DNA of 64,000 bases from Bradyrhizobium cenepequi (GTDB lineage: Bacteria > Pseudomonadota > Alphaproteobacteria > Rhizobiales > Xanthobacteraceae). The notes beneath the pieces were generated by a model. It was not told the origin of the DNA. It worked only from the letters and a program-made list of their open reading frames with translations, and did not search any database. Every line of letters begins with the position of its first letter. Within the stretch, counting starts at the first letter, position 1. The position numbers and the translations under genes were made by a program. Shown in pieces: positions 17,378 through 25,610 of the stretch. The stretch spans positions 26,105 to 90,104 of the forward strand of contig NZ_JAGKJI010000027.1 in the NCBI RefSeq assembly GCF_020329485.1, read 5' to 3'.

Positions 17378-17728
17378 GGTAATGTTGAATGAACGGACGC
17401 GCCGACAAGTGACGGCTCTGCGGAGCCGCTCTTCTAGGACAATTCAGCGCCGCTGTCAGGTGTTTCGCGCTTCCCGCTGAACCTTGCCCACAATGAACGC
17501 GTCTGAACAAAGCATATCCGGTAGAGTGGGAAGCGCCCTTCCGAAAAGATCACGCTCAAACAAAGAGATGAGATCATGATCCGGTCCTCATCTCATCGCG
17601 GTTCCTCTGTGAAGGCCTGCATGATGAAGCTTTGTCATAAACGCATGCGTATTTGCCAACCTTGATCGCCATGCGAACCGGTGTCCACCCTCGGATCAAG
17701 TCCGAGGGCATGCTTCGCTCGAAACGCT
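17378..17728. other. Intergenic stretch with one copy of a dispersed repeat
   Basis: No gene is supported here. The stretch contains a copy of a repeat (17543-17583) that recurs inverted near 30,790-30,830, and palindromic ATGAGATC motifs. The promoter of the leftward SET gene must lie close to 17400. Confidence 0.6.
17543..17583 (-). repeat. Dispersed intergenic repeat, family A, copy 1
   Basis: The segment beginning CCGAAAAGATCACGCTCAAA and ending in GAGATCATGATC is nearly identical to the reverse complement of 30,789-30,829 (differences at two or three positions). It holds internal palindromes (GATCATGATC). Confidence 0.8.
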
Positions 17729-18454
17729 CTAGCTGGCTGGCGGCCGGAAGGCCGAACTGCGCAGCATCGCATCCAGCAGCGTCTCGACTGACGTGCCTTC
17801 AGGCAGCCGCTTCAGGACGTCGGAGAGGCGGTCATCGAGCAGCAGCGTGGTGAAGCCGTGCACCAGCGACCAGGCGCGCACGATCGCGGCGGCCTGGTCG
17901 AGCGACAGCTTCTGCTCCTCGATATGCTCGTGGCGGCTTTCGCCGACCGCACCGGCAAGGCCGCCGAAGGCGGTGCTTGCGGCCTCGTGCAGCGAGGGCC
18001 TGGACATGTCGAGCCGCTCGGTGCGGAACATCAAGCTATACATCCCGGGATGCGCCTGCGCGTAGGCGACATAGGCCCCTGCGCGCGCCAACCCCTTCTC
18101 AGCGATGGTAGTGCCGCCCGCGACCGCGGTGCGCATCGCGTCGTTGAACTGGCGGAAGCCGATGGCGGCGAGCTCGCTGAGCAGGCCAGTCAGATCACCG
18201 AAATGATGCGTCGGAGCAGCGTGCGACACGCCGGCCTCGCGCGCCACCGCGCGCAAGGTCAGGCCGGCCAGCCCCTCGCGCTCGAGTACGCGCTCGGCGG
18301 CCTCCAGCAGCGCCTCGTGCAGCGCGCCGTGATGATAGGGCGCTTCGCCCGATCGGCGCTGTCGGCGCGCCGGCCTCGCTGTGGCTTGTTTCGCCGTCTT
18401 CCGGGTTCTCGCCGGCGACGCGTTCGCCTTGTTTTCTCTCGACAATCTTGTCAT
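17729..18454 (-). CDS. TetR family regulator
   Basis: A 241-residue regulator. AAGGA lies 5 nt before ATG 18454, so the GTG at 18484 is not needed. Residues 1-40 are a basic linker. The DNA-binding domain follows, with the helix-turn-helix LTLRAVAREAGVSHAAPTHHFGDL (about 66-89). The C-terminal ligand domain contains AHPGMYSLMFRTERLD and a long W-S-L-V-H-G-F-T-T-L-L-L helix seen in the WHG-type C-terminal family. It is divergent from a carotenoid oxygenase gene. Two near-identical 19-bp boxes in the gap and two more before the next transcript mark its probable regulon. Confidence 0.9.
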   Translation of the reverse strand: MTRLSRENKANASPARTRKTAKQATARPARRQRRSGEAPYHHGALHEALLEAAERVLEREGLAGLTLRAVAREAGVSHAAPTHHFGDLTGLLSELAAIGFRQFNDAMRTAVAGGTTIAEKGLARAGAYVAYAQAHPGMYSLMFRTERLDMSRPSLHEAASTAFGGLAGAVGESRHEHIEEQKLSLDQAAAIVRAWSLVHGFTTLLLDDRLSDVLKRLPEGTSVETLLDAMLRSSAFRPPAS

Positions 18455-18474
18455 GCGAATCCTTATATGTCGCA

Positions 18475-18493
18475 ATTTTGACACTGTAAAGAT
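18475..18493. promoter_or_regulatory. TetR operator O1 (between tetR-type gene and carotenoid oxygenase)
   Basis: Read on the minus strand it is ATCTTTACAGTGTCAAAAT. It matches the box at 20130-20148 at 17 of 19 positions and is identical to the box at 20077-20095. It lies 21 bp upstream of the TetR start, suited to autoregulation. Confidence 0.75.
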
Positions 18494-18497
18494 TTTA

Positions 18498-18547
18498 CTT
18501 GACGGTCAGCACCACCACCTGTATCCATATCTTTACGATGTAAAGAT
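18498..18547 (+). promoter_or_regulatory. Promoter and TetR operator O2 of the carotenoid oxygenase gene
   Basis: A TTGACG -35 hexamer (18499-18504) is followed at normal distance by an AT-rich -10 region overlapping a perfect palindrome ATCTTTAC-GAT-GTAAAGAT (18529-18547). A repressor bound there would cover the -10 and start site. Confidence 0.75.
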
Positions 18548-18565
18548 AAAATGGAGGGAGTGACG

Positions 18566-19956
18566 ATGCTTGATCAGACGATCGCTGAGGCACCGCGGCC
18601 TCAAAAGGGATCGGCGCCAAGTTGGTCCTGAAAATATCGGGCGAGTTGCCGCGCGAGCTCAATGGCACGCTCTATCGCAACGGGCCCAATCCGCAATTCG
18701 AGGCACCCGGCGCGCATTGGTTCGTCGGCGACGGCATGCTGCACGCCTTCAATCTCGAGAACGGTCGCGCCAGCTATCGCAATCGCTGGGTGCGCACGCC
18801 GAAATGGCAGGCCGAGCACGATGCCGGCCGTGCATTGTTCGGCGGCTTCGGCCGCAAGCTCCCGGATGCGCCGCCCACGACCACCAATGACGGCGGCGTC
18901 GCCAACACCAACGTCATCTTCCATGCTGGCCGCCTGCTGGCGCTGGAGGAAGGCCATCTACCGACAGAGATCGAACCCGGCACGCTCGACCGGCTCGGCT
19001 ACTGCGACTATAGCGGCGCCATCCAGGGCCCCTTCACCGCGCATCCCAAGATCGACCCGAAGACCGGCGAGCTCGTGTTCTTCGGCTATAACGCCGCGGG
19101 TCCCCTGACCCCTGCCCTTTCCTTCGGCTCGGTCAATGCGTCCGGCGTCGTGACGCTCTTCGAGCGCTTTGAATCGCCCTATGCCAGCATGGTGCACGAC
19201 TTCATCGTCACCGAGAACCATTTGCTGTTTCCGATCCTCCCCATTACCGGCAGCATGGAGCGCGCAATGCGCGGAGGCGCACCTTATGCCTGGGAGCCGG
19301 ACAAAGGCGCCTATGTCGGCGTGATGAAGCGCAACGGCTCCGCGCAAGACATCACCTGGTTCCGCGCCGAGAGCTGCTACGTCTTCCACGTGATGAACGC
19401 CTGGGAGGAAGGCAGCCGCATCATCGCCGACGTGATGCAGTTCGAGGAAGCGCCGCTGTTCAACCATCCCGACGGCTCGCCGACGGACCCGAAGAAGAAC
19501 CGCGCGCGCTATTGCCGCTGGACCTTCGATCTCGACGGCAATACCAACCGTTTCACGCAAACCTATCTCGACGACCTTACCGGCGAATTCCCGCGCATCG
19601 ACGATCGCCGTGCGGGCCATGCTTTCACCCATGGCTGGTACGCCTGCGCCAATCCTGAGCTGCCGATGTTCGGCGCGCTCTCCGGCATCGTGCATGTCAA
19701 TGGCGCCGGCAAGCGCCTCGGCCATTATCTGCTGCCCGCCGGCGACACCATCTCGGAGCCGGTGTTTGTCGAGCGCGGCAGCGATGCCGCCGAGGGCGAT
19801 GGCTGGTTGCTCGCCGTGGTCTGGCGTGCCAGGGAAAACCGCAGCGATCTCGCCGTGTTCAACGCGCGCGACGTGGCGGCCGGCCCGATCGCGCTGGTTC
19901 ATCTCGGCCACCGCGTGCCGGATGGATTTCACGGCAATTGGGTTGGCGCGAATTGA
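18566..19956 (+). CDS. Carotenoid oxygenase (RPE65/lignostilbene dioxygenase family), with an apparent -1 frameshift near the start
   Basis: The body (18622-19956, 444 codons) is a carotenoid cleavage oxygenase. It has the entry motif GTLYRNGPNPQFE and four iron-binding histidines: H141 (FTAHPK), H192 (MVHDFI), H256 (VFHVMNA) and H437 (GFHGNW), counted from 18622. The natural start is ATG 18566 with a strong GGAGGGAG site, but that frame reads 14 codons (MLDQTIAEAPRPQK) before diverging to a stop. The two frames join perfectly by a -1 shift at A-AAG-GGA (18604-18610), giving an uninterrupted N-terminus of normal length. Either a one-base deletion or read error, or a programmed frameshift. Such enzymes cleave carotenoid or stilbene double bonds to aldehydes. 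Repression by the divergent TetR protein is likely. Confidence 0.8.
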
Positions 19957-20076
19957 GTTGCGCTCTCCCTCATCCCGGGGCATCGCCAGCGGGTCCGGCC
20001 TCCGCCCCGTTGGGGATGCTCCCCCGGAATGACAATAAATGGCTGACAAATCTCAAGTTTATCTAATCCAGCCTTT

Positions 20077-20148
20077 ATTTTGACACTGTAAAGATTTCGC
20101 TTGACGGCTCCTCGGTGCACCTCTAGTCTATCTTTACATTGTCAAGAT
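20077..20148 (+). promoter_or_regulatory. Second TetR-regulated promoter with operators O3 and O4
   Basis: It repeats the architecture at 18475-18547. A 21-bp identical block begins ATTTTGACACTGTAAAGATT (20077-20097), TTGACG follows at the same 23-bp offset (20101-20106), and ATCTTTAC-ATT-GTCAAGAT (20130-20148) comes at an offset one base shorter. It drives the membrane-protein pair at 20167. Confidence 0.8.
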
Positions 20149-20166
20149 TAGCCTTGAGAGGCGGCC

Positions 20167-20745
20167 ATGACGATCTTTCTCATCCTCGCCCCCTATGGTG
20201 CCTTCGCAGCCTTGCTGCTGGTGACGTCGGCGACTGTCAGCCTGTTTGCCGGCGTCGCGATCTGCCTGACGGTCATCGCCTTCGACGTGATGCGCGGCCT
20301 CTCGATCAAGATCCTCGGCGTCGGCTCGGTGATCACGTTCACGGCGGTCGGCCTCTATGTCGCCGTCGTCGATCAGAATCTTGGCACTGCATCGGTGAGG
20401 TTCGCCGTCGACACCGGGATTTTCCTGGTCTCGCTCGGCTCGATCCTGGCCGGCCGTCCCTTCACGCTGCAATATGCGCGCGAAGTGGTCGACGCACATA
20501 CGGCGCGCCAACCCGGCTTCCTGCGCGTCAACCACGTCATCACCTGGGCCTGGACCATCGCTGCGCTGATGATGATGGTCGGCAACGTCGCCATCCTCTA
20601 TGTGCCGAGCCTGCCGCTGTGGACCGGGCTTCTGATCGCATTCGCCGCGCGCAACAGTGCGGTGTTCTTCACGAAGTGGTATCCGCACTACCGGATGACG
20701 AAATACGGTACGCATCCGGTCAACGCGCTGCCCAGCGCCAACTGA
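20167..20745 (+). CDS. Multi-span membrane protein of a TetR-controlled operon, unknown function
   Basis: A 192-residue hydrophobic protein with about five membrane spans (residues 4-30, 50-68, 78-92, 125-145, 150-165) and a basic C-terminal end (FTKWYPHYRMTKYG). GAGAGGCGGCC precedes the ATG. No family is recognised with certainty. It is followed 23 nt later by a YciB/IspZ-like membrane gene on the same strand, and the shared promoter carries the same operators as the carotenoid oxygenase gene. A role linked to membrane composition or a hydrophobic ligand is plausible but inferred. Confidence 0.75.
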   Translation: MTIFLILAPYGAFAALLLVTSATVSLFAGVAICLTVIAFDVMRGLSIKILGVGSVITFTAVGLYVAVVDQNLGTASVRFAVDTGIFLVSLGSILAGRPFTLQYAREVVDAHTARQPGFLRVNHVITWAWTIAALMMMVGNVAILYVPSLPLWTGLLIAFAARNSAVFFTKWYPHYRMTKYGTHPVNALPSAN

Positions 20746-20768
20746 GCATCGCAGGGGGAACAATCACG

Positions 20769-21323
20769 ATGAAAGACGTCTTCGCCAGGCTCGCCAGCGA
20801 TTTCTTCTCGACCATCGTGTTTGTGGCGGTCTATTTCGCCACCGACAGCGTCTTGGTCGCGACCGGGGTCGCGATCGCCGGCGCGATCGCGCAGGTGGTG
20901 CATTCTCGCATCAAGGGCGAGACGCTCGGCTTCATGACCTGGGCGAGCCTTGGGCTGGTGATTGTGCTCGGCAGTGCAACCCTGCTCACCAACGACCCGC
21001 GCTTTGTGCTGGCAAAGCCGTCGATCGCGCATTTCGCGATCGGCGCGATCATGCTGAGGCGTGGCTGGATGCTGCGCTACATGCCGCCGCGGGTGGCCGA
21101 GACGATCCCGGAATATGTGACGGCCGCCGGCTATGCCTGGGCGGCACTGATGTTTGCGATCGGCGCCGGCACCATCGCGGTGGCCACGACCGGCGACATC
21201 AAGCTGTGGGCGACCTATGTGACGGCGGTCGCCGCCGGCTTGAAGATCGCAGCCTTCGCGATCCAATACATGCTCTTCCGCATCATCGTGACGAGCCGGC
21301 TGCGCGCCGCCGCCCGCGCTTAA
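20769..21323 (+). CDS. YciB/IspZ-like inner membrane protein (septation protein A family)
   Basis: A 184-residue protein with five or six membrane segments. Its order resembles the intracellular septation protein A family: a short N-terminal helix (FFSTIVFVAVYFATD), a segment with HSRIKGE, LGLVIVLGSATLLTNDPRF and a last span (FAIQYMLFRIIV). The assignment to YciB is by overall pattern only. ATG 20769 follows GGGGGAACAATCACG. It is probably co-transcribed with the preceding membrane gene and ends before a short non-coding gap. Confidence 0.65.
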   Translation: MKDVFARLASDFFSTIVFVAVYFATDSVLVATGVAIAGAIAQVVHSRIKGETLGFMTWASLGLVIVLGSATLLTNDPRFVLAKPSIAHFAIGAIMLRRGWMLRYMPPRVAETIPEYVTAAGYAWAALMFAIGAGTIAVATTGDIKLWATYVTAVAAGLKIAAFAIQYMLFRIIVTSRLRAAARA

Positions 21324-21414
21324 TTATCGCAGGCCGAAAATAGAGCGTTGGGCTTGCGCGACGAGATGGGTTATATGGCCGTCCAGCTTCACCTTTAACC
21401 TCGGGGAGACAGGC

Positions 21415-21711
21415 ATGGCGGTGGACGGAATCTGGAATCTCACCATGAGCACGCCGATGGGTGAGCGTCAGGCGACGCTGTCGCTGAAGAACTCGGCCGG
21501 CACGCTCACGGGCACGCAGGGTGCCGAAGACAATTCGGCCGAGATTTTCGACGGCACCGCCAATGGCGACGACGTTGCCTGGAAGGTTTCCATCACCAAC
21601 CCGATGCCGCTCACGCTCGAGTTCACCGGAAAAGTGACGGGTGACAGCATCGCCGGCGAAATGGGCATCGGCCCGATGGGCAGCTTCCCGTTCACGGGGA
21701 CGAGGGCGTAA
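21415..21711 (+). CDS. Small beta-rich conserved protein (98 aa)
   Basis: The product (VDGIWNLTMSTPMGERQATLSL... GEMGIGPMGSFPFTGTRA) has alternating hydrophobic strands and looks like a small beta-barrel, without signal peptide. GGGGAGACAGGC precedes ATG 21415. Proteins of this pattern occur singly in rhizobia; function unknown. It stands alone between the TetR-controlled operon and the convergent fumarase gene. Confidence 0.7.
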   Translation: MAVDGIWNLTMSTPMGERQATLSLKNSAGTLTGTQGAEDNSAEIFDGTANGDDVAWKVSITNPMPLTLEFTGKVTGDSIAGEMGIGPMGSFPFTGTRA

Positions 21712-21755
21712 GCAGCGCCGCCATGGGCGCCGCATTTGCAGCAAACTCAATCGTC

Positions 21756-21823
21756 ATACGCGGGCTTGACCCGCGTATCCCTCTCCTTTGAACGATGGAT
21801 GGCCGGGTCAAGCCCGGCCATGA
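21756..21823. repeat. REP-like palindromic element
   Basis: TCATACGCGGGCTTGACCCG and, 40 bp later, the inverted form GGCCGGGTCAAGCCCGGCCA form two stems between convergent genes. Such CGGGCTTGACCCG elements are dispersed in Bradyrhizobium-type genomes. It may also help end both transcripts. Confidence 0.7.
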
Positions 21824-21845
21824 CACATCGTGAGGCTGCGCTACC

Positions 21846-23516
21846 TCAGCCCAGATTCAATTCCTTGAAGAAGTCGTTGCCCTTGTCATCGATGATGATG
21901 AAGGCCGGGAAATCCACGACCTCGATGCGCCAGATCGCTTCCATGCCGAGCTCGGGATATTCGACCACCTCGACCTTCTTGATGCAGTGCTCGGCGAGGT
22001 TTGCTGCAGCGCCGCCGATCGAGCCGAGATAGAAGCCGCCGTGCTTCTTGCAGGCTTCGCGCACCGCCGGTGCGCGGTTGCCCTTCGCCACCATCACCAT
22101 TGAGCCGCCGGCGGCCTGGAACTGGTCGACGAAGGAATCCATGCGCCCGGCCGTGGTCGGACCGAACGCGCCGGACGCATAGCCCTCCGGCGTCTTGGCG
22201 GGACCGGCATAATAGACCGGATGGTTCTTGAAGTAGTCCGGCAGCGGCTCGCCGCGGTCCAGCCGCTCGCGCAGCTTGGCATGCGCCGCATCGCGCGCGA
22301 CGATCATGGTGCCCGTCATGGAGACGCGCGTCTTGATCGGGTGCTTTGAGAGCGTCGCCAGGATGTCCTTCATCGGCTGGTTGAGATCGATCTTGACGAC
22401 CTCGCCGCCGAGCGACTGCTCGACCTGCGGCAAATACTGCGCCGGATTATGCTCAAGCTCTTCCAGATAGACGCCGTCCTTGGTGATCTTGCCGAGCACC
22501 TGGCGGTCCGCCGAACAGGACACGCCAAGCCCGATCGGCAATGAGGCGCCGTGGCGCGGCAGCCGGATCACGCGCACGTCGTGGCAGAAATACTTGCCGC
22601 CGAACTGCGCGCCGACCCCGAGTGACTGCGTCATCTTATGGATTTCCTGCTCCATCTCCAGATCGCGGAATGCGTTGCCGTCGGCCGAGCCGTGCGTCGG
22701 CAGCGCGTCGAGATAGCGGGCGGAAGCGAGCTTCACAGTCTTCATGCAGAGTTCGGCCGAGGTGCCGCCGATCACGATCGCCAGGTGATAGGGCGGGCAC
22801 GCCGCGGTGCCGAGCGTCAGGATCTTCTCCTTCAGGAACGCGAGCAGCCGATCCTTGGTCAACACCGACGGCGTCGCCTGGAACAGGAAGCTCTTGTTGG
22901 CGCTGCCGCCGCCCTTGGCCATGAACATGAACTTGTAGGCCGAGTCTATTTCTGAAGAGCCACCCTCGGCGTAGATCTCGCACTGCGCCGGCATGTTGTT
23001 GGCGGTGTTCTTCTCCTCATACATCGACAGCGGCGCCACCTGCGAATAGCGCAAATTGCGGCGGAGATAAGCGTCGCGTGCGCCCTCCGACAGCGCCGCC
23101 TCGTCATCGCCATCGGTGATGACGTTGCAGCCCTTCTTGCCCATGATGATCGCGGTGCCCGTATCCTGGCACATCGGCAGCACGCCGCCGGCGGCGATAT
23201 TGGCGTTCTTGAGGAAGTCGAAGGCAACGAACTTGTCGTTGTCGCTGGCCTCCTTGTCCTCGAGGATGCCGCGAAGCTGCTTCAGGTGCCCCGGACGCAG
23301 GTAATGGTTGATGTCACCGAACGCCGCCTCCGACAGCGCCCGCAGCGCCTCGCGCGACACCACCAGCATCTCCCGTCCCAGCACCTTCTCGACCCGCACG
23401 CCCTCCGCCGTGATCTTCTTGTACGGCGTTGTGTCCTGCCCCAGCGGGAACAGCGGCGTATGCTTATAGGGCGGAACAGGCTTGGACTGGTCGGGGAAGG
23501 CGGTGGGGGCGTTCAT
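21846..23516 (-). CDS. Class I (iron-sulfur) fumarate hydratase
   Basis: A 556-residue class I fumarase of full family length. The alpha part has the first cluster cysteine in LPMCQDTGTA (C116), then C240 in TAACPPYHLA and C334 in GVSCSADRQ, matching the three ligands of the [4Fe-4S] cluster of E. coli FumA. The beta part has GTMIVARDAAHAKL and the GPTTAGRMD segment. It hydrates fumarate to malate in the TCA cycle and is oxygen-sensitive. ATG 23516 opens the conserved N-terminus. It is convergent with the small gene at 21415. Confidence 0.95.
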   Translation of the reverse strand: MNAPTAFPDQSKPVPPYKHTPLFPLGQDTTPYKKITAEGVRVEKVLGREMLVVSREALRALSEAAFGDINHYLRPGHLKQLRGILEDKEASDNDKFVAFDFLKNANIAAGGVLPMCQDTGTAIIMGKKGCNVITDGDDEAALSEGARDAYLRRNLRYSQVAPLSMYEEKNTANNMPAQCEIYAEGGSSEIDSAYKFMFMAKGGGSANKSFLFQATPSVLTKDRLLAFLKEKILTLGTAACPPYHLAIVIGGTSAELCMKTVKLASARYLDALPTHGSADGNAFRDLEMEQEIHKMTQSLGVGAQFGGKYFCHDVRVIRLPRHGASLPIGLGVSCSADRQVLGKITKDGVYLEELEHNPAQYLPQVEQSLGGEVVKIDLNQPMKDILATLSKHPIKTRVSMTGTMIVARDAAHAKLRERLDRGEPLPDYFKNHPVYYAGPAKTPEGYASGAFGPTTAGRMDSFVDQFQAAGGSMVMVAKGNRAPAVREACKKHGGFYLGSIGGAAANLAEHCIKKVEVVEYPELGMEAIWRIEVVDFPAFIIIDDKGNDFFKELNLG

Positions 23517-23721
23517 GGGCGTGATCTCAGGTTGGGGCCGGGAACGTCAGCCCGGCATCTAGAGCCGTTCTAAGCATTTTTACCGCAAAAGGAAGTCGTG
23601 GGAGCGCTGGGCAGTGACCCGGACACCTGTGGTCTCGCGCAGGGCTAGCCCCTGCATATTGACGCAACCGGTTGGACGCTGCATGAACCGGCGTGTTTTT
23701 CCGTGCCGGCAGGGGGCGTCC

Positions 23722-24201
23722 GTGACCAGAACATTCGTATCGCGCCTTCGAGGCGCGGCGTTCATCGCGATGATCGGGCTTTTCGCCGCCCTCGCCGCCT
23801 CGCCAGCACACGCCGACCAGTGCGATGACATCGCCAAGCAGCTCGCCAGCCAGATCGACGGCCTCAAGGTCAACTTCAAGGCCGCCAACGTCGTCTATCT
23901 CTCCCATCCCGCGACCAGGGAATTGTCGCTCGGCTGCCGCGGCAAGAACTACTCGATCGAGCTCTTTGCCAAGGGCGACCGGAAGCCTAAGCCGGAATTC
24001 TATCAGCTGGTCAGCTCGGCGGCGGCGATCATCTTCACCGTGCCGAAGGACGACACCACGACCGGCGCCACGCGCTGCCTGAAGCGCATGGGCATTTTGC
24101 GCGGCGACAAGGTCAGCATGCGCTTTCGCCGCCTCAACATGGAGTGCACGCGCTCCAAGACCGAGGCGTCGATTGCGATCACGCGCGGCAAGGACGAGTA
24201 A
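23722..24201 (+). CDS. Secreted small protein of unknown function
   Basis: From GTG 23722 (preceded by AGGGGGCGTCC) the product begins with a signal peptide (basic VTRTFVSRLRG, hydrophobic AFIAMIGLFAALAASP, cleavage after AHA). The mature part starts at DQCDDIAKQLASQIDG and has four cysteines in total (C near the start, LGCRGKNY, RCLKRMG, ECTRSK), probably in disulfides. An upstream ATG at 23683 would give a less typical leader. Periplasmic; no family recognised. Confidence 0.7.
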   Translation: MTRTFVSRLRGAAFIAMIGLFAALAASPAHADQCDDIAKQLASQIDGLKVNFKAANVVYLSHPATRELSLGCRGKNYSIELFAKGDRKPKPEFYQLVSSAAAIIFTVPKDDTTTGATRCLKRMGILRGDKVSMRFRRLNMECTRSKTEASIAITRGKDE

Positions 24202-24283
24202 CGCACGCTTCCGCGTGCCCGGGCCTGCTGACTGCGCCGCGCCGCTGCGCTATCGTCTCCTCTCCGGATGTGGGAGGAAGACG

Positions 24284-24643
24284 ATGCCTGACAGCAAGAC
24301 CTATACCGGCGGCTGCCATTGCGGACAGGTGCGTTTCGAATGCACCAGCGATCTCGCCATGGTGACCAATTGCAACTGCTCGATCTGCACCAAGAAGGGC
24401 CTGCATTTCACTTTCCTGCCGCCGAGGAGTTTTCAGCTCCGTGCCGGCGAGGAGAATTTGAAGGAATACCTCTTCAACAAGCACGCCATTCGCCATCAAT
24501 TCTGCATCGACTGCGGCGCCGAGGTGTTTGCCTACGGCAAAAAGCCCGATGGCAGCGATGTGGTGGCGGTTAACGTGAGCTGCATCGACGGCATCGAACT
24601 GTCGAAGCTCGCGATGACGCCGTTCGATGGGAAGAATCTATAA
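24284..24643 (+). CDS. GFA (glutathione-dependent formaldehyde-activating) family protein
   Basis: A 119-residue zinc protein of the GFA/CENP-V family with the cysteine pattern TGGCHCGQVRFEC, NCNCSIC and FCIDCGAEVF, which binds two zinc ions. GGGAGGAAG precedes ATG 24284. Family members were named for glutathione-formaldehyde adduct formation, but many have unknown substrates. Stand-alone gene. Confidence 0.9.
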   Translation: MPDSKTYTGGCHCGQVRFECTSDLAMVTNCNCSICTKKGLHFTFLPPRSFQLRAGEENLKEYLFNKHAIRHQFCIDCGAEVFAYGKKPDGSDVVAVNVSCIDGIELSKLAMTPFDGKNL

Positions 24644-24652
24644 GGCAGCGCC

Positions 24653-24740
24653 GTAGGATGGGTAGAGCGCAGCGAAACCCATCCTCCGTCAACACGGCGC
24701 TCGCAGTTTGATGGGTTTCGCTGCGCTCTACCCATCCTAC
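24653..24740. repeat. Dispersed inverted repeat, family B, copy 1
   Basis: Perfect 31-bp arms: left begins GTAGGATGGGTAGAGCGCAG (24653-24683), right is its exact complement (24710-24740), with a 26-nt loop. The arms are identical to those at 55182-55266. It lies between convergent genes, and its right arm contains the stop codon of the GST gene. Confidence 0.9.
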
Positions 24741-25456
24741 GATTGGTGCGAGGCATCCAGCTCCTTGTACCGGCGGAAAATCCCCTGCTCGTTGAACGGA
24801 ATCCGCCGCTCGCTTGCCAGATACGTCTTGATGTTCGGCCGCTCGGCGACGCGGTTGCGCAATTCGATCAGGCGGGGAACGTTCTCCTCAAAGGCCTGCA
24901 TATGCTTCGGGAAGGCATAGCGCAGGCCCTCCACGATCTGGAACAGCGACAGATCGACATAGGTCAGGCGGCGGCCGGTGACGTAAGCGCCGCCATTCGC
25001 CGCCACGATCTCCTCGAAGTAGCCGAGATATTTCGGCACGCGCTCCTTCCAGAATTCCGCGGTGCGCTTCTTTGCCGGCGCCTTCTGGTCCTCGTAATAG
25101 AGCGTCAGCCCGAGCGGATGATGGGTGTCGTGAACTTCCAGCACGAGATCGGCGATCGTGAGCTGCATTTGATGCACCCAAAGCCGTGCCGCTTCCGCCT
25201 TCGGCGCCAGGCCATGGCGCGCGCCGAGGAAGAACAGGATGTTGGCGGTCTGCCCGATGACGAGCTTGCCGGCCTTGAGGAACGGTGGCGCGAAGGGCGG
25301 CGTGCCCTTGCCCGCTTCCATCATCGCCATCATCGCGCTAGTGCCGCCCGCGCCGCGCGCAACATCGTCATAATCAGCACCCGCATCCTCCAGCGCGAGC
25401 CGCACATATTCGCCGCGGCCCTGGATATCGGGCCAGTAATAGAGCTGATAGCGCAT
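24737..25456 (-). CDS. Glutathione S-transferase family protein
   Basis: A 239-residue GST. The N-terminal thioredoxin-like domain starts MRYQLYYWPDIQGRGEYVRLALEDAGADY, with the tyrosine and Arg-Gly-Glu typical of sigma/mu-like GSTs. The SNAIL/TRAIL-like position reads IGQTANILFFLG. The helical C-terminal domain contains GGAYVTGRRLTYVDLSLFQIVEGL. GGGAGG precedes ATG 25456. The TAG stop lies inside the inverted repeat, so the last residues (ASHQS) may be a product of repeat insertion. Confidence 0.9.
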   Translation of the reverse strand: MRYQLYYWPDIQGRGEYVRLALEDAGADYDDVARGAGGTSAMMAMMEAGKGTPPFAPPFLKAGKLVIGQTANILFFLGARHGLAPKAEAARLWVHQMQLTIADLVLEVHDTHHPLGLTLYYEDQKAPAKKRTAEFWKERVPKYLGYFEEIVAANGGAYVTGRRLTYVDLSLFQIVEGLRYAFPKHMQAFEENVPRLIELRNRVAERPNIKTYLASERRIPFNEQGIFRRYKELDASHQS

Positions 25457-25610
25457 CGATGCGTGCCTCCCTGGAACAGGCTCACGGCAATAACACACTC
25501 CTGTGGTCGGTGCTCCGTCGCCGCGTGATCGCAATTGTTCGAAAGCCAGCGACGATGTTAGCCTGTTCCGGTCTTGGAACATCCGATTCCCGGTCGGACA
25601 GGAGAATGTG

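Noticed and set aside
20139..20768. Extension of the YciB-like gene upstream to 20139
   Set aside because: This part runs out of frame through the preceding membrane-protein gene; the real start is ATG 20769.
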